Assembly (NCBI GenBank): GCA_002375695.1
Contig: DFMO01000006.1
Location: 389,746-453,745, forward strand
DNA length: 64,000 nucleotides
Origin: Flavobacteriaceae bacterium UBA3591
GTDB lineage: Bacteria; Bacteroidota; Bacteroidia; Flavobacteriales; Flavobacteriaceae
Direction: 5' to 3'
Shown here: piece by piece, positions 34,293-43,541 of the stretch
Position numbering within the stretch: the first letter of the stretch is position 1
Layout: each line of letters starts with the position of its first letter
Notes under the pieces: generated by a model
Databases searched by the model: none
What the model saw: the letters and a program-made list of their open reading frames with translations, nothing else
What the model was told of the DNA's origin: nothing
Position numbers and translations under genes: made by a program

Positions 34293-34345
34293 TATTTTTC
34301 CAATTCAATTTTAATAAATACCTTGCGATAAATTAATACGTTCAA

Positions 34346-35392
34346 ATGAAATTATATAACCTTTTAATTCCTACACTTTTACTGCTTTTTTTAGGTGGAT
34401 GTGGCAATAATTCTGAAGAAAAAAAAGATGCTTTTGCTCTTAAAATTGAAAATCAGAAGAAAACGTATACTACGGCAGATCAATTAACGGTTTCGATACA
34501 AAACAAAAAAAACATCGCGATCGATTCGGTGGTATATACTTTAAATAATAATAGAGTTGATATTTCGGGTGATAAAATTTTACTCACGGATAAAAAGTTG
34601 GGCAAAAAAACACTAACCGCTACAATTTATAGCGATGGCGAAACTTATAACGCATCGCAACAGTTTACCATTCTATCATCAATTAAACCGAAACTTTACA
34701 CCTATAAAGTTTTAGAAACCTATCCGCATGATATAAATGCATACACGCAAGGTTTAGAATTTGAAAACGACACCCTTTACGAAAGCACGGGGCAATACCG
34801 AAGCTCTTCGTTACGAAAAACAGATTATAAAACTGGCGAAGTGCTACAACAAGTAAATCTGGCACCACACTACTTTGGAGAAGGACTAACAATTTTAAAC
34901 AATAAAATTTACCAGCTTACGTGGCGCGAAAACACAGGTTTTATCTACAACCTAAATACAATGGAAAAAACGGGAACCTTTGTGTATGGCAAAAGTAAAG
35001 AAGGTTGGGGACTATGCCACGACGACCAAAATAATATTTATAAAAGTGATGGCACCGATAGAATTTGGACTTTAAACCCTAACACTCTTGCCGAAAAAGA
35101 CTACATCGAAATTTTTACAAATACAAGTAAAATTAGCAGTGTAAACGAACTAGAATGGGTTGAAGGAAAAATATATGCAAATGTGTACCAACAAGGTTCA
35201 ATAGCCATAATAGATCCTTCAAACGGCGCGGTTGAAGGCGTTATTGACTTAACCGATTTAAAAGATAAAGTTACGCAACACCCTAAACTGGACGTGCTGA
35301 ACGGTATTGCCTATAATGGTGAACCGAACATACTTTACATTACTGGAAAAAACTGGGACAAGCTTTTTAAGATTGAAATTTTTGAAAAGTAG
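34346..35392 (+). CDS. Glutaminyl-peptide cyclotransferase (plant-type beta-propeller)
   Basis: 348-residue lipoprotein (LFLGGC, Cys about residue 19). An N-terminal Ig-like segment of about 90 residues precedes a five-bladed beta-propeller of the glutamine cyclotransferase family: LETYPHDINAYTQGLEFEND, ESTGQYRSSSLRKTDYKTGE, LTWRENTGFIYNLNTM, GWGLCHDDQNNIYKSDGTD, LEWVEGKIYANVYQQG and LDVLNGIAYNGEPN. The enzyme converts N-terminal Gln of peptides to pyroglutamate, probably in the periplasm or at the surface. Family assignment is good; the N-terminal domain is an extra. Confidence 0.88.
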   Translation: MKLYNLLIPTLLLLFLGGCGNNSEEKKDAFALKIENQKKTYTTADQLTVSIQNKKNIAIDSVVYTLNNNRVDISGDKILLTDKKLGKKTLTATIYSDGETYNASQQFTILSSIKPKLYTYKVLETYPHDINAYTQGLEFENDTLYESTGQYRSSSLRKTDYKTGEVLQQVNLAPHYFGEGLTILNNKIYQLTWRENTGFIYNLNTMEKTGTFVYGKSKEGWGLCHDDQNNIYKSDGTDRIWTLNPNTLAEKDYIEIFTNTSKISSVNELEWVEGKIYANVYQQGSIAIIDPSNGAVEGVIDLTDLKDKVTQHPKLDVLNGIAYNGEPNILYITGKNWDKLFKIEIFEK

Positions 35393-35508
35393 ATTATTGC
35401 AGTCAGAAATAATAGCCGCTTTAACAATTGGCTATAAAGGAAAACTTCTTTTATCATTACAATAATAAGCTACACAAAAAGTTATATTTTTACCAAAATT
35501 ATAATTGA

Positions 35509-37041
35509 ATGAGGTATTTATACGGTTTGGCAATTTTGTGTTGCCTTGTACTTTGGAGTTCTTGCCGCAACGATTTTGAAACTGTAGCGAGCACCGGAAA
35601 TTTAGAATTTTCAAAAGATACGGTTTATCTAGACACCATTTTTACAAATATCGGGTCTAGCACTTACAATTTAAAAGTGTACAATCGTAGCGACGAAGAC
35701 ATTAATATTCCCACAGTAAAACTTGCGCAAGGCGAGGCTTCAAATTATCGTTTAAATGTAGATGGAATGCCCGGAAAGGTTTTTGAAAACGTTCAAATAC
35801 TTGCCAAGGATAGTATTTTTATCTTTATAGAAACTACTTTCGATGTAAACTCACTTCCAACCAACGAACCCGATTTTTTATACACCGACGAATTGCTTTT
35901 TGACAATGGCGGAAATCAACAGCAAGTAAACCTCGTAACTTTGGTAAAAGACGCAGTGTTTCTCTTTCCCGAAAAATTCCCCGATGGCACTACCGAAACA
36001 CTAAATTTTGGAAACGATGAAAACGGCGACCCAATTTTGGTTGAAGGCTTTTTCTTGGATGATAGTGAGCTAAATTTTACTAACGAAAAGCCATATGTAA
36101 TTTATGGTTATGCAGCCGTACCAAGTAATAAAACCCTCACAATTGACGCTGGCGCTCGTATACACTTTCATCAAGGAAGCGCACTTTTGGTTGCTGAAAA
36201 TGGAACTATAAAATCTATGGGTGAGCGTAGTGCAGACCCCGTTGCACTTGAAAATGAAGTGATTTTTGAAGGAGACCGGTTAGAACCAGGATTTAGTGAT
36301 GTACCCGGCCAATGGCTGGCAATTTGGCTTACATCGGGAAGTGTAAATAACGAGTTTAACTTTACAACAATTAAAAATAGCAGTGTTGCGCTTAGAGTTG
36401 AAGACAGCCCGGTTTCATTGAGTAATGTGCAAATTTACAACAGTTCATTATACGGCATTCTTGCCAGAACGGGTGTGGTAACTGGCGAAAATATGGTAAT
36501 AAACAACAGCGGAATATCTTCGTTGGCAATTCAAATTGGTGGTAGCTACGAGTTTAAACACAGTACTTTTGCCAATTATTGGACTAACGGGTTTAGGTCG
36601 TTCCCATCGGTTTCTATTGATAACAGTTTAGATATTGATGAAGAAACTACAGTTGTTGCCGACCTTATTAAAGCAGATTTTAAAAACTGTATTATCTACG
36701 GAAACGAACGCAGAGAACTTTCGGTGTATCAAAATACAGCTGCAGCATTTAATTTTAATTTTGAAAATTCCTTGATACGCTTTGAAGATCCAACAGGCGA
36801 ATTTGACGATGAACCGTTGTACGATTTTAATAACGCTTCGCTTTACACCCAAACTGTTTTTAATTTAGATCCTGTTTTTCAAAATACAGAAATGAACAAT
36901 TTTAATATTGAATCAGGAACTTCGGGTGCCGAAAATATTGGGAAAAATGGCGTTGGTCCCACCTTAGATTTAAACGGAACCAATAGAGGTACGCCCCCCG
37001 ATGCTGGCGCCTACGAAACAACTACATTTCCCGAAGATTAA
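35509..37041 (+). CDS. Large beta-helix lipoprotein
   Basis: 510-residue lipoprotein with signal peptide ending LVLWSSC. The N-terminal ~120 residues are an Ig-like beta region (KDTVYLDTIFTNIGSSTYNL). A right-handed parallel beta-helix follows (about 200-440): IHFHQGSALLVAENGTIKS, FTTIKNSSVALRVEDSP, VNNSGISSLAIQ-like repeats. The C-terminus RGTPPDAGAYE matches the ending of choice-of-anchor type beta-helix proteins. Probably surface exposed; enzymatic activity is not evident, and no catalytic motif of polysaccharide lyases is recognised. It stands alone with a strong terminator. Confidence 0.75.
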   Translation: MRYLYGLAILCCLVLWSSCRNDFETVASTGNLEFSKDTVYLDTIFTNIGSSTYNLKVYNRSDEDINIPTVKLAQGEASNYRLNVDGMPGKVFENVQILAKDSIFIFIETTFDVNSLPTNEPDFLYTDELLFDNGGNQQQVNLVTLVKDAVFLFPEKFPDGTTETLNFGNDENGDPILVEGFFLDDSELNFTNEKPYVIYGYAAVPSNKTLTIDAGARIHFHQGSALLVAENGTIKSMGERSADPVALENEVIFEGDRLEPGFSDVPGQWLAIWLTSGSVNNEFNFTTIKNSSVALRVEDSPVSLSNVQIYNSSLYGILARTGVVTGENMVINNSGISSLAIQIGGSYEFKHSTFANYWTNGFRSFPSVSIDNSLDIDEETTVVADLIKADFKNCIIYGNERRELSVYQNTAAAFNFNFENSLIRFEDPTGEFDDEPLYDFNNASLYTQTVFNLDPVFQNTEMNNFNIESGTSGAENIGKNGVGPTLDLNGTNRGTPPDAGAYETTTFPED

Positions 37042-37053
37042 TTAATAAAGCAC

Positions 37054-37084
37054 AAAAAACCCGTCTAATTTGACGGGTTTTTTT
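37054..37084. terminator. Intrinsic terminator after the beta-helix lipoprotein
   Basis: AAAAAACCCGTC pairs with GACGGGTTTTTT, loop TAATTT, followed by a T run on both strands. Confidence 0.92.
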
Positions 37085-37107
37085 ATTAGTTATTATTTCA
37101 CTTAAAA

Positions 37108-37605
37108 TTAATTTAACTTGGTCCACTTAAGTCGTAGTCTTGCATTTTTTTGCTCTACAGGTAGCATTATTAATGTGTCGCCCAAAAAATAAAACTTACG
37201 CTCTGCTGTTAAGCCAAATTCAGATGGATTAGAATGTGATAACTTGTAATGCGAAACAATGCTATCATCTTTGGAAACACTGTATTCGCCCATATAATAG
37301 TATGATTTGGTAATGTATTTTAGTGCTTTTAAAGAAATGGTATCGGTAAAATTTGGAAATTCAATTCCCGAATTTTCATAGCTTTTATCGTACAAATGCA
37401 AGGCAACATGGCCATTACTGTCATAAAGTAAATACCCGTCCATCCCATCGCGATAATCACTCCAAGTATTTAAGGTGGTATCGCGCACTTTCATGCTTTC
37501 AAGTTTCCAAAGCCCTGTAATTTTTAAAGGTTTTACATTTTCATTTTTGCAGGATAACATAGAAACTAATAATCCTATCGCAAAGAAAAATTTTAAATTT
37601 TTCAC
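37108..37605 (-). CDS. Lipocalin-like lipoprotein
   Basis: 165 residues from a GTG start at 37605 (VKNLKFFFAIGLLVSMLSC, a clear lipobox); a TTG eight codons upstream would also fit but overlaps guaD by 11 bp and adds nothing to the signal peptide. The mature protein is beta-rich with ITGLWKLESMKVRDT, YRDGMDGYLLYDSNGHVALH and LTAERKFYFLGDTLIML, the repeating pattern of the Bacteroidota lipocalin-like family in which a GxW strand opens the barrel. Function unknown. It lies just 14 bp after guaD. Confidence 0.7.
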   Translation of the reverse strand: MKNLKFFFAIGLLVSMLSCKNENVKPLKITGLWKLESMKVRDTTLNTWSDYRDGMDGYLLYDSNGHVALHLYDKSYENSGIEFPNFTDTISLKALKYITKSYYYMGEYSVSKDDSIVSHYKLSHSNPSEFGLTAERKFYFLGDTLIMLPVEQKNARLRLKWTKLN

Positions 37606-37618
37606 TTTAAAAAAAATT

Positions 37619-38098
37619 TTAGTAATCAATTCTACCTTCTTTTTCTTCCCATTTTTTAAAGACTTTGCGCCCCACTTCCCTATCTAAGTTGATGAATTTA
37701 ACATTTCTATTTTCAATATCTTTTTCAATTTCATCATAGATAAAATGGTCGTCAAAACCTATTTCGGCAGCATCTTCTTTTGTGCAAGCGTAATAAACAG
37801 CTTTTGGTCGCGCCCAGTAAATTGCCCCTAAACACATTGGGCAAGGTTCGCAGGAGGTATAAACAATACAATTGTCTAATTGGAAAGTGCCTAACGCCTC
37901 GCACGCCTTACGTATAGCCACTACCTCGGCATGTGCTGTTGGGTCGTTACTTGAGGTTACTTGATTAAAACCTTCGGCTATTATTTCGCCATCTTTAACC
38001 ACAACGGCACCAAAAGGCCCACCGGCGTTATTATTCATTCCTTTTTCGGAAAGTTCGATAGCTCGTTTTATAAAACTTTTGTCTTGTTCTGTAATCAT
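37619..38098 (-). CDS. guaD: Guanine deaminase (cytidine-deaminase fold)
   Basis: 159 residues. Zinc-site motifs are HAEVVAI (H56, E58) and TSCEPCPMC (C83, C86). The segments GGPFGAVVVKDGEIIAEG, SNDPTAHAEV and YWARPKAVYYACTKEDAAEI, and the FDDHFIYDEIEKD C-terminus, match Bacillus GuaD rather than the tRNA adenosine deaminase TadA, which has a different C-terminal region. It converts guanine to xanthine in purine salvage or nitrogen use. It lies 6 bp after an acetyltransferase gene and 14 bp before the lipocalin-like gene, probably in an operon. Confidence 0.88.
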   Translation of the reverse strand: MITEQDKSFIKRAIELSEKGMNNNAGGPFGAVVVKDGEIIAEGFNQVTSSNDPTAHAEVVAIRKACEALGTFQLDNCIVYTSCEPCPMCLGAIYWARPKAVYYACTKEDAAEIGFDDHFIYDEIEKDIENRNVKFINLDREVGRKVFKKWEEKEGRIDY

Positions 38099-38104
38099 AA
38101 TATT

Positions 38105-38599
38105 TTAATTTGAAAGTAATAATAATTTTTTTCCATCGTCACTTGTATACCAACCAACTTCAGTCATTCCCAGTTTTTTTAACAGCTTAATTGAAGCGGT
38201 ATTTGTTGGCAGTGTAATTCCGGTAATAGTTTGCAGTTTCAGCGTTTCTTTAGCATATTTCACAATAGCATTGGCAGCTTCAAAAGCATAACCTTTATTG
38301 CCATATTCTTCCAAATACGCAAAACCGATATCTGGAAAATCCAATCGGTCTCTTTTAAACAAACCCGAGGTGCCAATTGGCGTTTCATCCTCTTTTAACC
38401 GAACCACATACGATCCAAAGCCGTATTTTATAAAACTACTGAAATAGTTCTCTTCCATGTAAATTTCGGCATCTTTTACAGAATTTATATTTCTGTTGCC
38501 AATATTTTTTAACCAGCCTTCACTATTCATTAATTTATAAACAAAGGGAGCGTCCTGTAACGTACACTCCCTTAAAATAAGTCGGTTGGTTACAATCAT
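38105..38599 (-). CDS. GNAT family N-acetyltransferase (RimJ/RimL-like)
   Basis: 164 residues. Opening IVTNRLILRECTLQDAPFVYKLMNSEGW, then PDIGFAYLEEYGNKGYAFEA, which binds acetyl-CoA, and the terminal LPTNTASIKLLKKLGMTEVG, typical of the RimJ/RimL subgroup. A substrate (ribosomal protein alanine or other amines) cannot be assigned. It overlaps nothing; glyA starts 3 bp upstream and the deaminase gene follows 6 bp later, so the minus-strand group glyA, GNAT, guaD, lipocalin-like is likely one operon. Confidence 0.85.
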   Translation of the reverse strand: MIVTNRLILRECTLQDAPFVYKLMNSEGWLKNIGNRNINSVKDAEIYMEENYFSSFIKYGFGSYVVRLKEDETPIGTSGLFKRDRLDFPDIGFAYLEEYGNKGYAFEAANAIVKYAKETLKLQTITGITLPTNTASIKLLKKLGMTEVGWYTSDDGKKLLLLSN

Positions 38600-38602
38600 C
38601 CG

Positions 38603-39877
38603 TTAATTTTTAAATAGCGGCAATTCAGCCATCAAATCATTTACCTTACGGGCAATATTTTCAAGTTTTGAATCATCTTCTCTATTTTCAATTACCTCGT
38701 CGATTAAATCTACGATAGTTTTCATGTCTTTTTCAACCAATCCGCGGGTGGTAATTGCAGCGGTACCAATGCGTATTCCGCTGGTAACAAACGGCGATTT
38801 ATCATCAAAAGGCACCATGTTTTTATTAACGGTTATTTCGGCTTTGCCTAAGGCCTCTTCAGCTTCTTTCCCCGAAATATTCTTATTCCTTAAATCGATA
38901 AGCATCATATGGTTATCTGTTCCACCAGAAATTACCCCGTACCCTTTTTCAACAAAATGCTTTGCCATAACCGCTGCGTTTTTCTTCACTTGTACCATAT
39001 AATGAAGAAAATCATCGGTTAACGCTTCGCCAAATGCAATAGCTTTGGCTGCAATAATATGCTCCAACGGGCCGCCTTGGTTACCTGGAAAGATAGCACT
39101 GTCTAACAGGCTACTCATTTTACGAAGGTTGCCATTTTTCAGTTTAATCCCGAATGGATTTTCAAAATCTTTCCCCATTAAAATCATCCCACCGCGCGGG
39201 CCACGAAGCGTTTTATGCGTTGTAGTACTAACCACGTGACAATGTGGTAATGGGTCGCTTAAAATACCTTTGGCAATTAAGCCAGCTGGATGGGCGATAT
39301 CTGCAAATAAAATAGCATCTACTTTATCGGCAATTTCACGAAAACGTTTGTAATCAACCTCTCTTGAATAAGCCGATGCACCTGCAATAATCATTTTAGG
39401 TTTTTCTTTTATTGCAATTTCTTCAACCTTGTCATAGTCAATTCTTCCCGTCTCGCGATCTACACCGTAAAAAACAGGATTGTAAAGTTTCCCCGAAAAA
39501 TTTACAGGCGAACCGTGGGTTAAATGCCCTCCGTGAGAAAGGTCGAACCCTAAATATTTATCGCCTGGTTTTAAACAAGCTGCAAAAACGGCAGTGTTGG
39601 CTTGCGATCCACTGTGGGGTTGCACATTTGCATATTCGGCACCAAATAGAGTTTTTGCGCGCTCTATGGCCAACTGCTCCACCTCGTCTACCACTTCGCA
39701 ACCGCCGTAATAGCGTTTTCCGGGATATCCTTCGGCATATTTATTTGTTAGTACAGAACCAGCGGCTTCCATCACTTGGTCGCTCACAAAATTCTCTGAA
39801 GCTATTAGTTCTAAACCGTTTATCTGTCTTTGTTTTTCGGCTTCTATCAATTCAAAAATTTGTTCGTCGCGTTGCAT
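38603..39877 (-). CDS. glyA: Serine hydroxymethyltransferase
   Basis: 424 residues, standard. Interconverts serine and glycine with transfer of a one-carbon unit to tetrahydrofolate, in the cytosol. The PLP-binding lysine lies in VSTTTHKTLRGPRGG (about residue 227). Other features: SENFVSDQVMEAAGS, QPHSGSQANTA, DISHGGHLTHGS-like DLSHGGHLTHGSPVNFSG and HIAAKAIAFGEAL. It is the first gene of the probable operon with the acetyltransferase and guanine deaminase. The 285-bp gap to fahA (39878-40162) is AT-rich with no gene that I can see. Confidence 0.97.
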   Translation of the reverse strand: MQRDEQIFELIEAEKQRQINGLELIASENFVSDQVMEAAGSVLTNKYAEGYPGKRYYGGCEVVDEVEQLAIERAKTLFGAEYANVQPHSGSQANTAVFAACLKPGDKYLGFDLSHGGHLTHGSPVNFSGKLYNPVFYGVDRETGRIDYDKVEEIAIKEKPKMIIAGASAYSREVDYKRFREIADKVDAILFADIAHPAGLIAKGILSDPLPHCHVVSTTTHKTLRGPRGGMILMGKDFENPFGIKLKNGNLRKMSSLLDSAIFPGNQGGPLEHIIAAKAIAFGEALTDDFLHYMVQVKKNAAVMAKHFVEKGYGVISGGTDNHMMLIDLRNKNISGKEAEEALGKAEITVNKNMVPFDDKSPFVTSGIRIGTAAITTRGLVEKDMKTIVDLIDEVIENREDDSKLENIARKVNDLMAELPLFKN

Positions 39878-40162
39878 ATTAAGTATTTAAAATAGTATTG
39901 TATTTTGGAAAAGACTCCTTATTTTTTGGGTAATTTTTATTTCTGAAATATTAATTATCCCGTATAAATTCTTCGAAAGTTAATTAAATCCAAAAATACT
40001 AATTACATTCGGAAACTATATTGAAATATATATATTTGATGCAGAATTTTACTAACAAAAAACTTGTTGTATTTAAAACACACGGAGCCATTAAAAAACT
40101 GATTTTTAACTCCCTATTTTTTTAAATAGTTTTATTTCAACAATCTTAAAATATTAAATGAT

Positions 40163-41443
40163 ATGCCTATAACCGCAAACGATCCAAAAAGAAAAACTTG
40201 GTTAGAAACTTCGCCAGATACAGATTTTCCTATTCAAAATATACCTTTCGGTGTTTTTTTAACCCGCGATGATATTATTACCATTGGTACCCGTATTGGC
40301 GACTATGCAATCGATTTGGGCGCTTTACATCAACTAGGTTATTTTGAAGGGATTGACCTAACAGACGATATTTTTCTTCAAGATACTTTAAACGATTTTA
40401 TTAGCGACGGAAGGAAAACGTGGCGTTTAGTTCGAAATCGAATTGCCGATATATTTGATAATGAAAACCCCAAACTTCGCGATAACAAAGACCACAGAGA
40501 GCACGTGCTTTTTACTTTAGACGAGGTAGAAATGCAACTTCCTGTGCAGGTAGGTGATTATACCGACTTTTACTCGAGTAAAGAACACGCTACCAATGTG
40601 GGAACTATGTTTCGCGGAAAAGAAAACGCTTTAATGCCTAATTGGCTTCATATTCCGGTAGGATACCACGGGAGAAGCTCATCAATTATTCCAAGCGGGA
40701 TTAACGTAAGAAGACCTTGGGGGCAAACCATGCCCGAAGGTGCTACCGAACCCGTGTTTGGACCTTCAAAACTTGTTGATTTTGAACTTGAAATGGCCTT
40801 TATAACAACCGATGCTAATGTGCTAGGAGAACCAATTCCTGTAGATGAAGCTGAAGACCATATTTTTGGATTGGTACTGTTTAACGATTGGAGTGCGCGC
40901 GATATTCAAAAGTGGGAGTATGTGCCATTAGGTCCGTTTTTAGCTAAAAACTTTGCTTCTTCAATTTCGCCGTGGATTGTAACTTTAGATGCACTACAGC
41001 CATACAAAGTTGCAGGCCCCAAACCTGTTAAAGAACAATTACCGTATCTTCAGTACACAGGCGATAAAAGCTACGATATAAACCTAGAAGTATATATTGC
41101 TCCCGAAAATGGCGAGGAAACAAAAATCGCCACTTCCAACTTTAAATATATGTACTGGAATATGAGCCAGCAATTGGCCCATCACACCGTAAACGGGTGT
41201 AATGTAAACAGTGGCGATATGATGGGGAGTGGAACTATCTCTGGACCAACACCAGACTCATACGGCTCTATGCTTGAACTTACTTGGCGCGGTGCAAAAC
41301 CTATTACCCTTTCAGACGGTACCGAAAGAAAATTTATAAACGACCACGATACTGTAATTATGCGTGGTTATTGTAAATCTGACGGTGTAAGAATAGGTTT
41401 TGGTGAATGTAAGACAAAACTATTACCTGCTATTAAGCAATAA
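40163..41443 (+). CDS. fahA: Fumarylacetoacetase
   Basis: Last enzyme of tyrosine/phenylalanine catabolism: splits fumarylacetoacetate to fumarate and acetoacetate. 426 residues. Active-site and metal features: EHATNVGTMFRG with the catalytic His, WLHIPVGYHGRSSSI, VDFELEMAFIT, FNDWSARDIQKWEYVPLGPF, and SGTISGPTPDSYGSML. Its length and motifs fit the eukaryote-like fumarylacetoacetase class rather than the short FAH-family hydrolases. It is monocistronic, and no other tyrosine catabolic gene is in the window. Confidence 0.95.
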   Translation: MPITANDPKRKTWLETSPDTDFPIQNIPFGVFLTRDDIITIGTRIGDYAIDLGALHQLGYFEGIDLTDDIFLQDTLNDFISDGRKTWRLVRNRIADIFDNENPKLRDNKDHREHVLFTLDEVEMQLPVQVGDYTDFYSSKEHATNVGTMFRGKENALMPNWLHIPVGYHGRSSSIIPSGINVRRPWGQTMPEGATEPVFGPSKLVDFELEMAFITTDANVLGEPIPVDEAEDHIFGLVLFNDWSARDIQKWEYVPLGPFLAKNFASSISPWIVTLDALQPYKVAGPKPVKEQLPYLQYTGDKSYDINLEVYIAPENGEETKIATSNFKYMYWNMSQQLAHHTVNGCNVNSGDMMGSGTISGPTPDSYGSMLELTWRGAKPITLSDGTERKFINDHDTVIMRGYCKSDGVRIGFGECKTKLLPAIKQ

Positions 41444-41461
41444 TATTTCCTACATAAAAAC

Positions 41462-41503
41462 AAAAAAGAGGCAGCCTTTTCTTTTAAAGCTACCTCTTTT
41501 TTT
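41462..41503. terminator. Intrinsic terminator after fahA
   Basis: AAAAAAGAGGCAGC pairs with GCTaCCTCTTTTTT around a loop of about 14 bases, with T runs on both ends; it serves fahA and the convergent small lipoprotein gene. Confidence 0.8.
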
Positions 41504-41551
41504 GTGATTTTTTATAGCCATTTATTTAAGCTATATTTTTAGGTCTACAAG

Positions 41552-41758
41552 CTATTCACAAAAGCCCACATAACACCCATGGGCTAAGTGTGCCCGAACA
41601 GCATTTTTGCTTATATAAATAGTGTGCATATTCTCGGGGTTTCCTGGCGGAATATGGCATACATATTCTTTATGCCCAGCGTCGGTGTTACTTTCAGTAA
41701 AACTAATAGACATGCAACCTATTAGAAGTACTCCAAAAAATAAAGAAAATCGTTTCAT
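41552..41758 (-). CDS. Small CHIPPGNP-motif lipoprotein
   Basis: 68 residues from ATG 41758. The lipobox LLIGC puts the lipidated Cys at residue 15; a start six codons further upstream is possible but worse. The remainder is one copy of a motif seen as CHxPPGNPxNxHT...AVxAHLAHG: here VCHIPPGNPENMHTIYIS and NAVRAHLAHGCYVGFC. Proteins with it are usually secreted or surface proteins of unknown function. The Cys and His residues (C29, H30, H61-like positions) could bind metal, but that is speculation. It faces the terminator shared with fahA. Confidence 0.72.
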   Translation of the reverse strand: MKRFSLFFGVLLIGCMSISFTESNTDAGHKEYVCHIPPGNPENMHTIYISKNAVRAHLAHGCYVGFCE

Positions 41759-41882
41759 AGTATTGATAATTAACAAGTTAGTGTAATGTAAAGGTAGTGA
41801 AAATTTCGAACATAAAAAGATTCTTATATTTTTTTTGGCACTACTATTGTATTTTAGCCACTACAACCAAATCGAATTGATT

Positions 41883-43058
41883 ATGAAAAACAGCTACTTC
41901 CTTTTATTTATTGCCCTTTTCGCTATTTCTTGCAACAGTGTAAAGCGTACTCAAAAATTTGTTTCAAAAGGTCATTACGACCAAGCAATAGAACTTGCAG
42001 TTAAAAAACTTCAGAAAAATAAAAAAGCCAAAGAATACGACGGTCATATTAAAATTCTTGAAGAAGCTTTTTTAAAGGCGACAGAGGACGATATGCGCCG
42101 TATTTCATTTTTAAAAAAAGAAAACTCGCCAACTAGCGCAAAAGAAATTTATTACACTTATTTGGACCTTCGCGAGCGTCAAGATTTAATTCGTCCATTA
42201 CTACCACTATACAGCGTAGAGTTGGGACGCAATGCTAATTTTCAGTTTAAAAATTATACAAACGATTTATTTGCCGCAAAAGATGCCTATTTGCAAGCTT
42301 TATATCAAGAGGCTATGGCTTACATGCAGCGAGACCGCAAGGTAGATTATCGCAGTGCGTATAATATTTTATGCGAATTAAACGAAGTACAACCCAATTA
42401 TCGGAATGTGCATCAATTACGCGAAGATGCCCATTTTTATGGTACCGACTTTGTTTTGGTACACCTTAACAATCATACAAAACAGGTTATTCCACAAAGA
42501 CTTGAACAAGACCTATTAGATTTTAGTACTTACGGTTTAAATGAATTTTGGACCGAATATCACGCGCAAAGAGAGTCGGGGTTAAATTACGATTTAGGAA
42601 TAGATTTAAATTTTCAAAACATTCAAATTTCACCCGAACGTATTGCCGAAAAACAATTCTTAAGAACGAAAAAAATTAAAGACGGTTATGATTTTCGTAG
42701 GGATCGCGCCGGCAATATTGTTCGCGACAGCTTGGGTGAACCTATTAAAATACCAAGATTTAAAGATGTTTCGGCAACTGTAAATATTATTACTCAGGAA
42801 AAGGCTGTTTTTGTTGGCGGTACAGTAGTTTACAAAGACTTAAATAAAAACAGGCAGCTAAACAGTTTTCCAATTTCTTCAGAATTTGTTTTTGAAAACA
42901 TTTACGCAACTTTTAGAGGAGATGACCGAGCGTTAACGGCTAACGACCGAAAATTAGTTGCCAATCGCCTAATGCCATTTCCGCATAATGAGCAAATGGT
43001 CTTTGATGCCGGGCAAGACATTAAAGAGCGATTTAAACAAATTTTACTGAAAAACTAG
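41883..43058 (+). CDS. Lipoprotein with TPR-like helical region, unknown function
   Basis: 391 residues from ATG 41883 (signal peptide YFLLFIALFAISC; the 16 upstream in-frame codons have no signal sense). The first ~190 residues are helical and resemble tetratricopeptide pairs (VSKGHYDQAIELAVKKLQKN and YLQALYQEAMAYMQRDRKVD). The second half has beta-rich stretches (ISPERIAEKQFLRTKKIKDG, VGGTVVYKDLNKNRQLNSFP). No family is recognised with confidence. It is monocistronic on the plus strand, converging on ytxJ. Confidence 0.65.
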   Translation: MKNSYFLLFIALFAISCNSVKRTQKFVSKGHYDQAIELAVKKLQKNKKAKEYDGHIKILEEAFLKATEDDMRRISFLKKENSPTSAKEIYYTYLDLRERQDLIRPLLPLYSVELGRNANFQFKNYTNDLFAAKDAYLQALYQEAMAYMQRDRKVDYRSAYNILCELNEVQPNYRNVHQLREDAHFYGTDFVLVHLNNHTKQVIPQRLEQDLLDFSTYGLNEFWTEYHAQRESGLNYDLGIDLNFQNIQISPERIAEKQFLRTKKIKDGYDFRRDRAGNIVRDSLGEPIKIPRFKDVSATVNIITQEKAVFVGGTVVYKDLNKNRQLNSFPISSEFVFENIYATFRGDDRALTANDRKLVANRLMPFPHNEQMVFDAGQDIKERFKQILLKN

Positions 43059-43067
43059 TTTAAAAAT

Positions 43068-43460
43068 TTACACAAACTTCTCTAAATGCGAAGCGTCGAT
43101 AGCATTGTGGGAGTCGTGATGAACCACGGCTCCTTCTTTAATAACAATTAACTGCGGACTTTCGTGACGCACCTTAAAACGCGATGCTATTTGGTTTGAA
43201 ATATCGCGGTTTTGCAATAAGTCGAGAAAGTATAACTTAAGTTGCTCGTCGTTAAGATTGTAATCTTTTTCAAAAGATTTTAAAACACCTCTACTTATTC
43301 CGCAACGCGTAGAATGCTTAAAGATAGCCACAGGTTTATTTTTCGACTCCTCCACTACTTCATCTAGTTGGTCTGTAGTGGCTAAAACGTGCCATGGTAC
43401 CTCAACTATTTCTTCTTTGGCTGCATCTCTTGGCGATTTAAACATATCAAAAATTCCCAT
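43068..43460 (-). CDS. ytxJ: Bacillithiol-system thioredoxin-like protein YtxJ
   Basis: 130 residues from ATG 43460 (MGIFDMFKSP); the open frame upstream is unlike the family. The segment VAIFKHSTRCGISRGVLKSFE carries a single cysteine, as in the YtxJ/DUF2847 monothiol family linked to bacillithiol; SPQLIVIKEG forms the cis-proline loop. It fits a bacilliredoxin-like protein acting on protein-S-bacillithiol disulfides, consistent with flavobacterial use of bacillithiol, but the biosynthetic genes are not in the window. It diverges from clpB around a large palindrome. Confidence 0.85.
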   Translation of the reverse strand: MGIFDMFKSPRDAAKEEIVEVPWHVLATTDQLDEVVEESKNKPVAIFKHSTRCGISRGVLKSFEKDYNLNDEQLKLYFLDLLQNRDISNQIASRFKVRHESPQLIVIKEGAVVHHDSHNAIDASHLEKFV

Positions 43461-43474
43461 AATTCCTTTTTTTA

Positions 43475-43482
43475 CAAAGCTA
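43475..43482 (-). promoter_or_regulatory. -7 element of ytxJ
   Basis: On the minus strand TAGCTTTG matches TAnnTTTG, fourteen bases before the ytxJ ATG. A TTG lies 16 bases upstream, three short of the usual spacing. Confidence 0.5.
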
Positions 43483-43541
43483 CAAGATATTACCACATCA
43501 ATTTCTAAAAGAAATAATAAAAAGATAAATCTTAAATCCGT

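Noticed and set aside
38105..38599. The two acetyltransferases (38105 and 50436) as toxin or antibiotic-resistance genes
   Set aside because: Both have the RimJ/RimL pattern and no linked antitoxin or mobile context.
39412..39882. A 156-codon plus-strand open frame opposite glyA
   Set aside because: It is antisense to glyA, whose protein is unmistakable; the long frame is a by-product of its codon bias.
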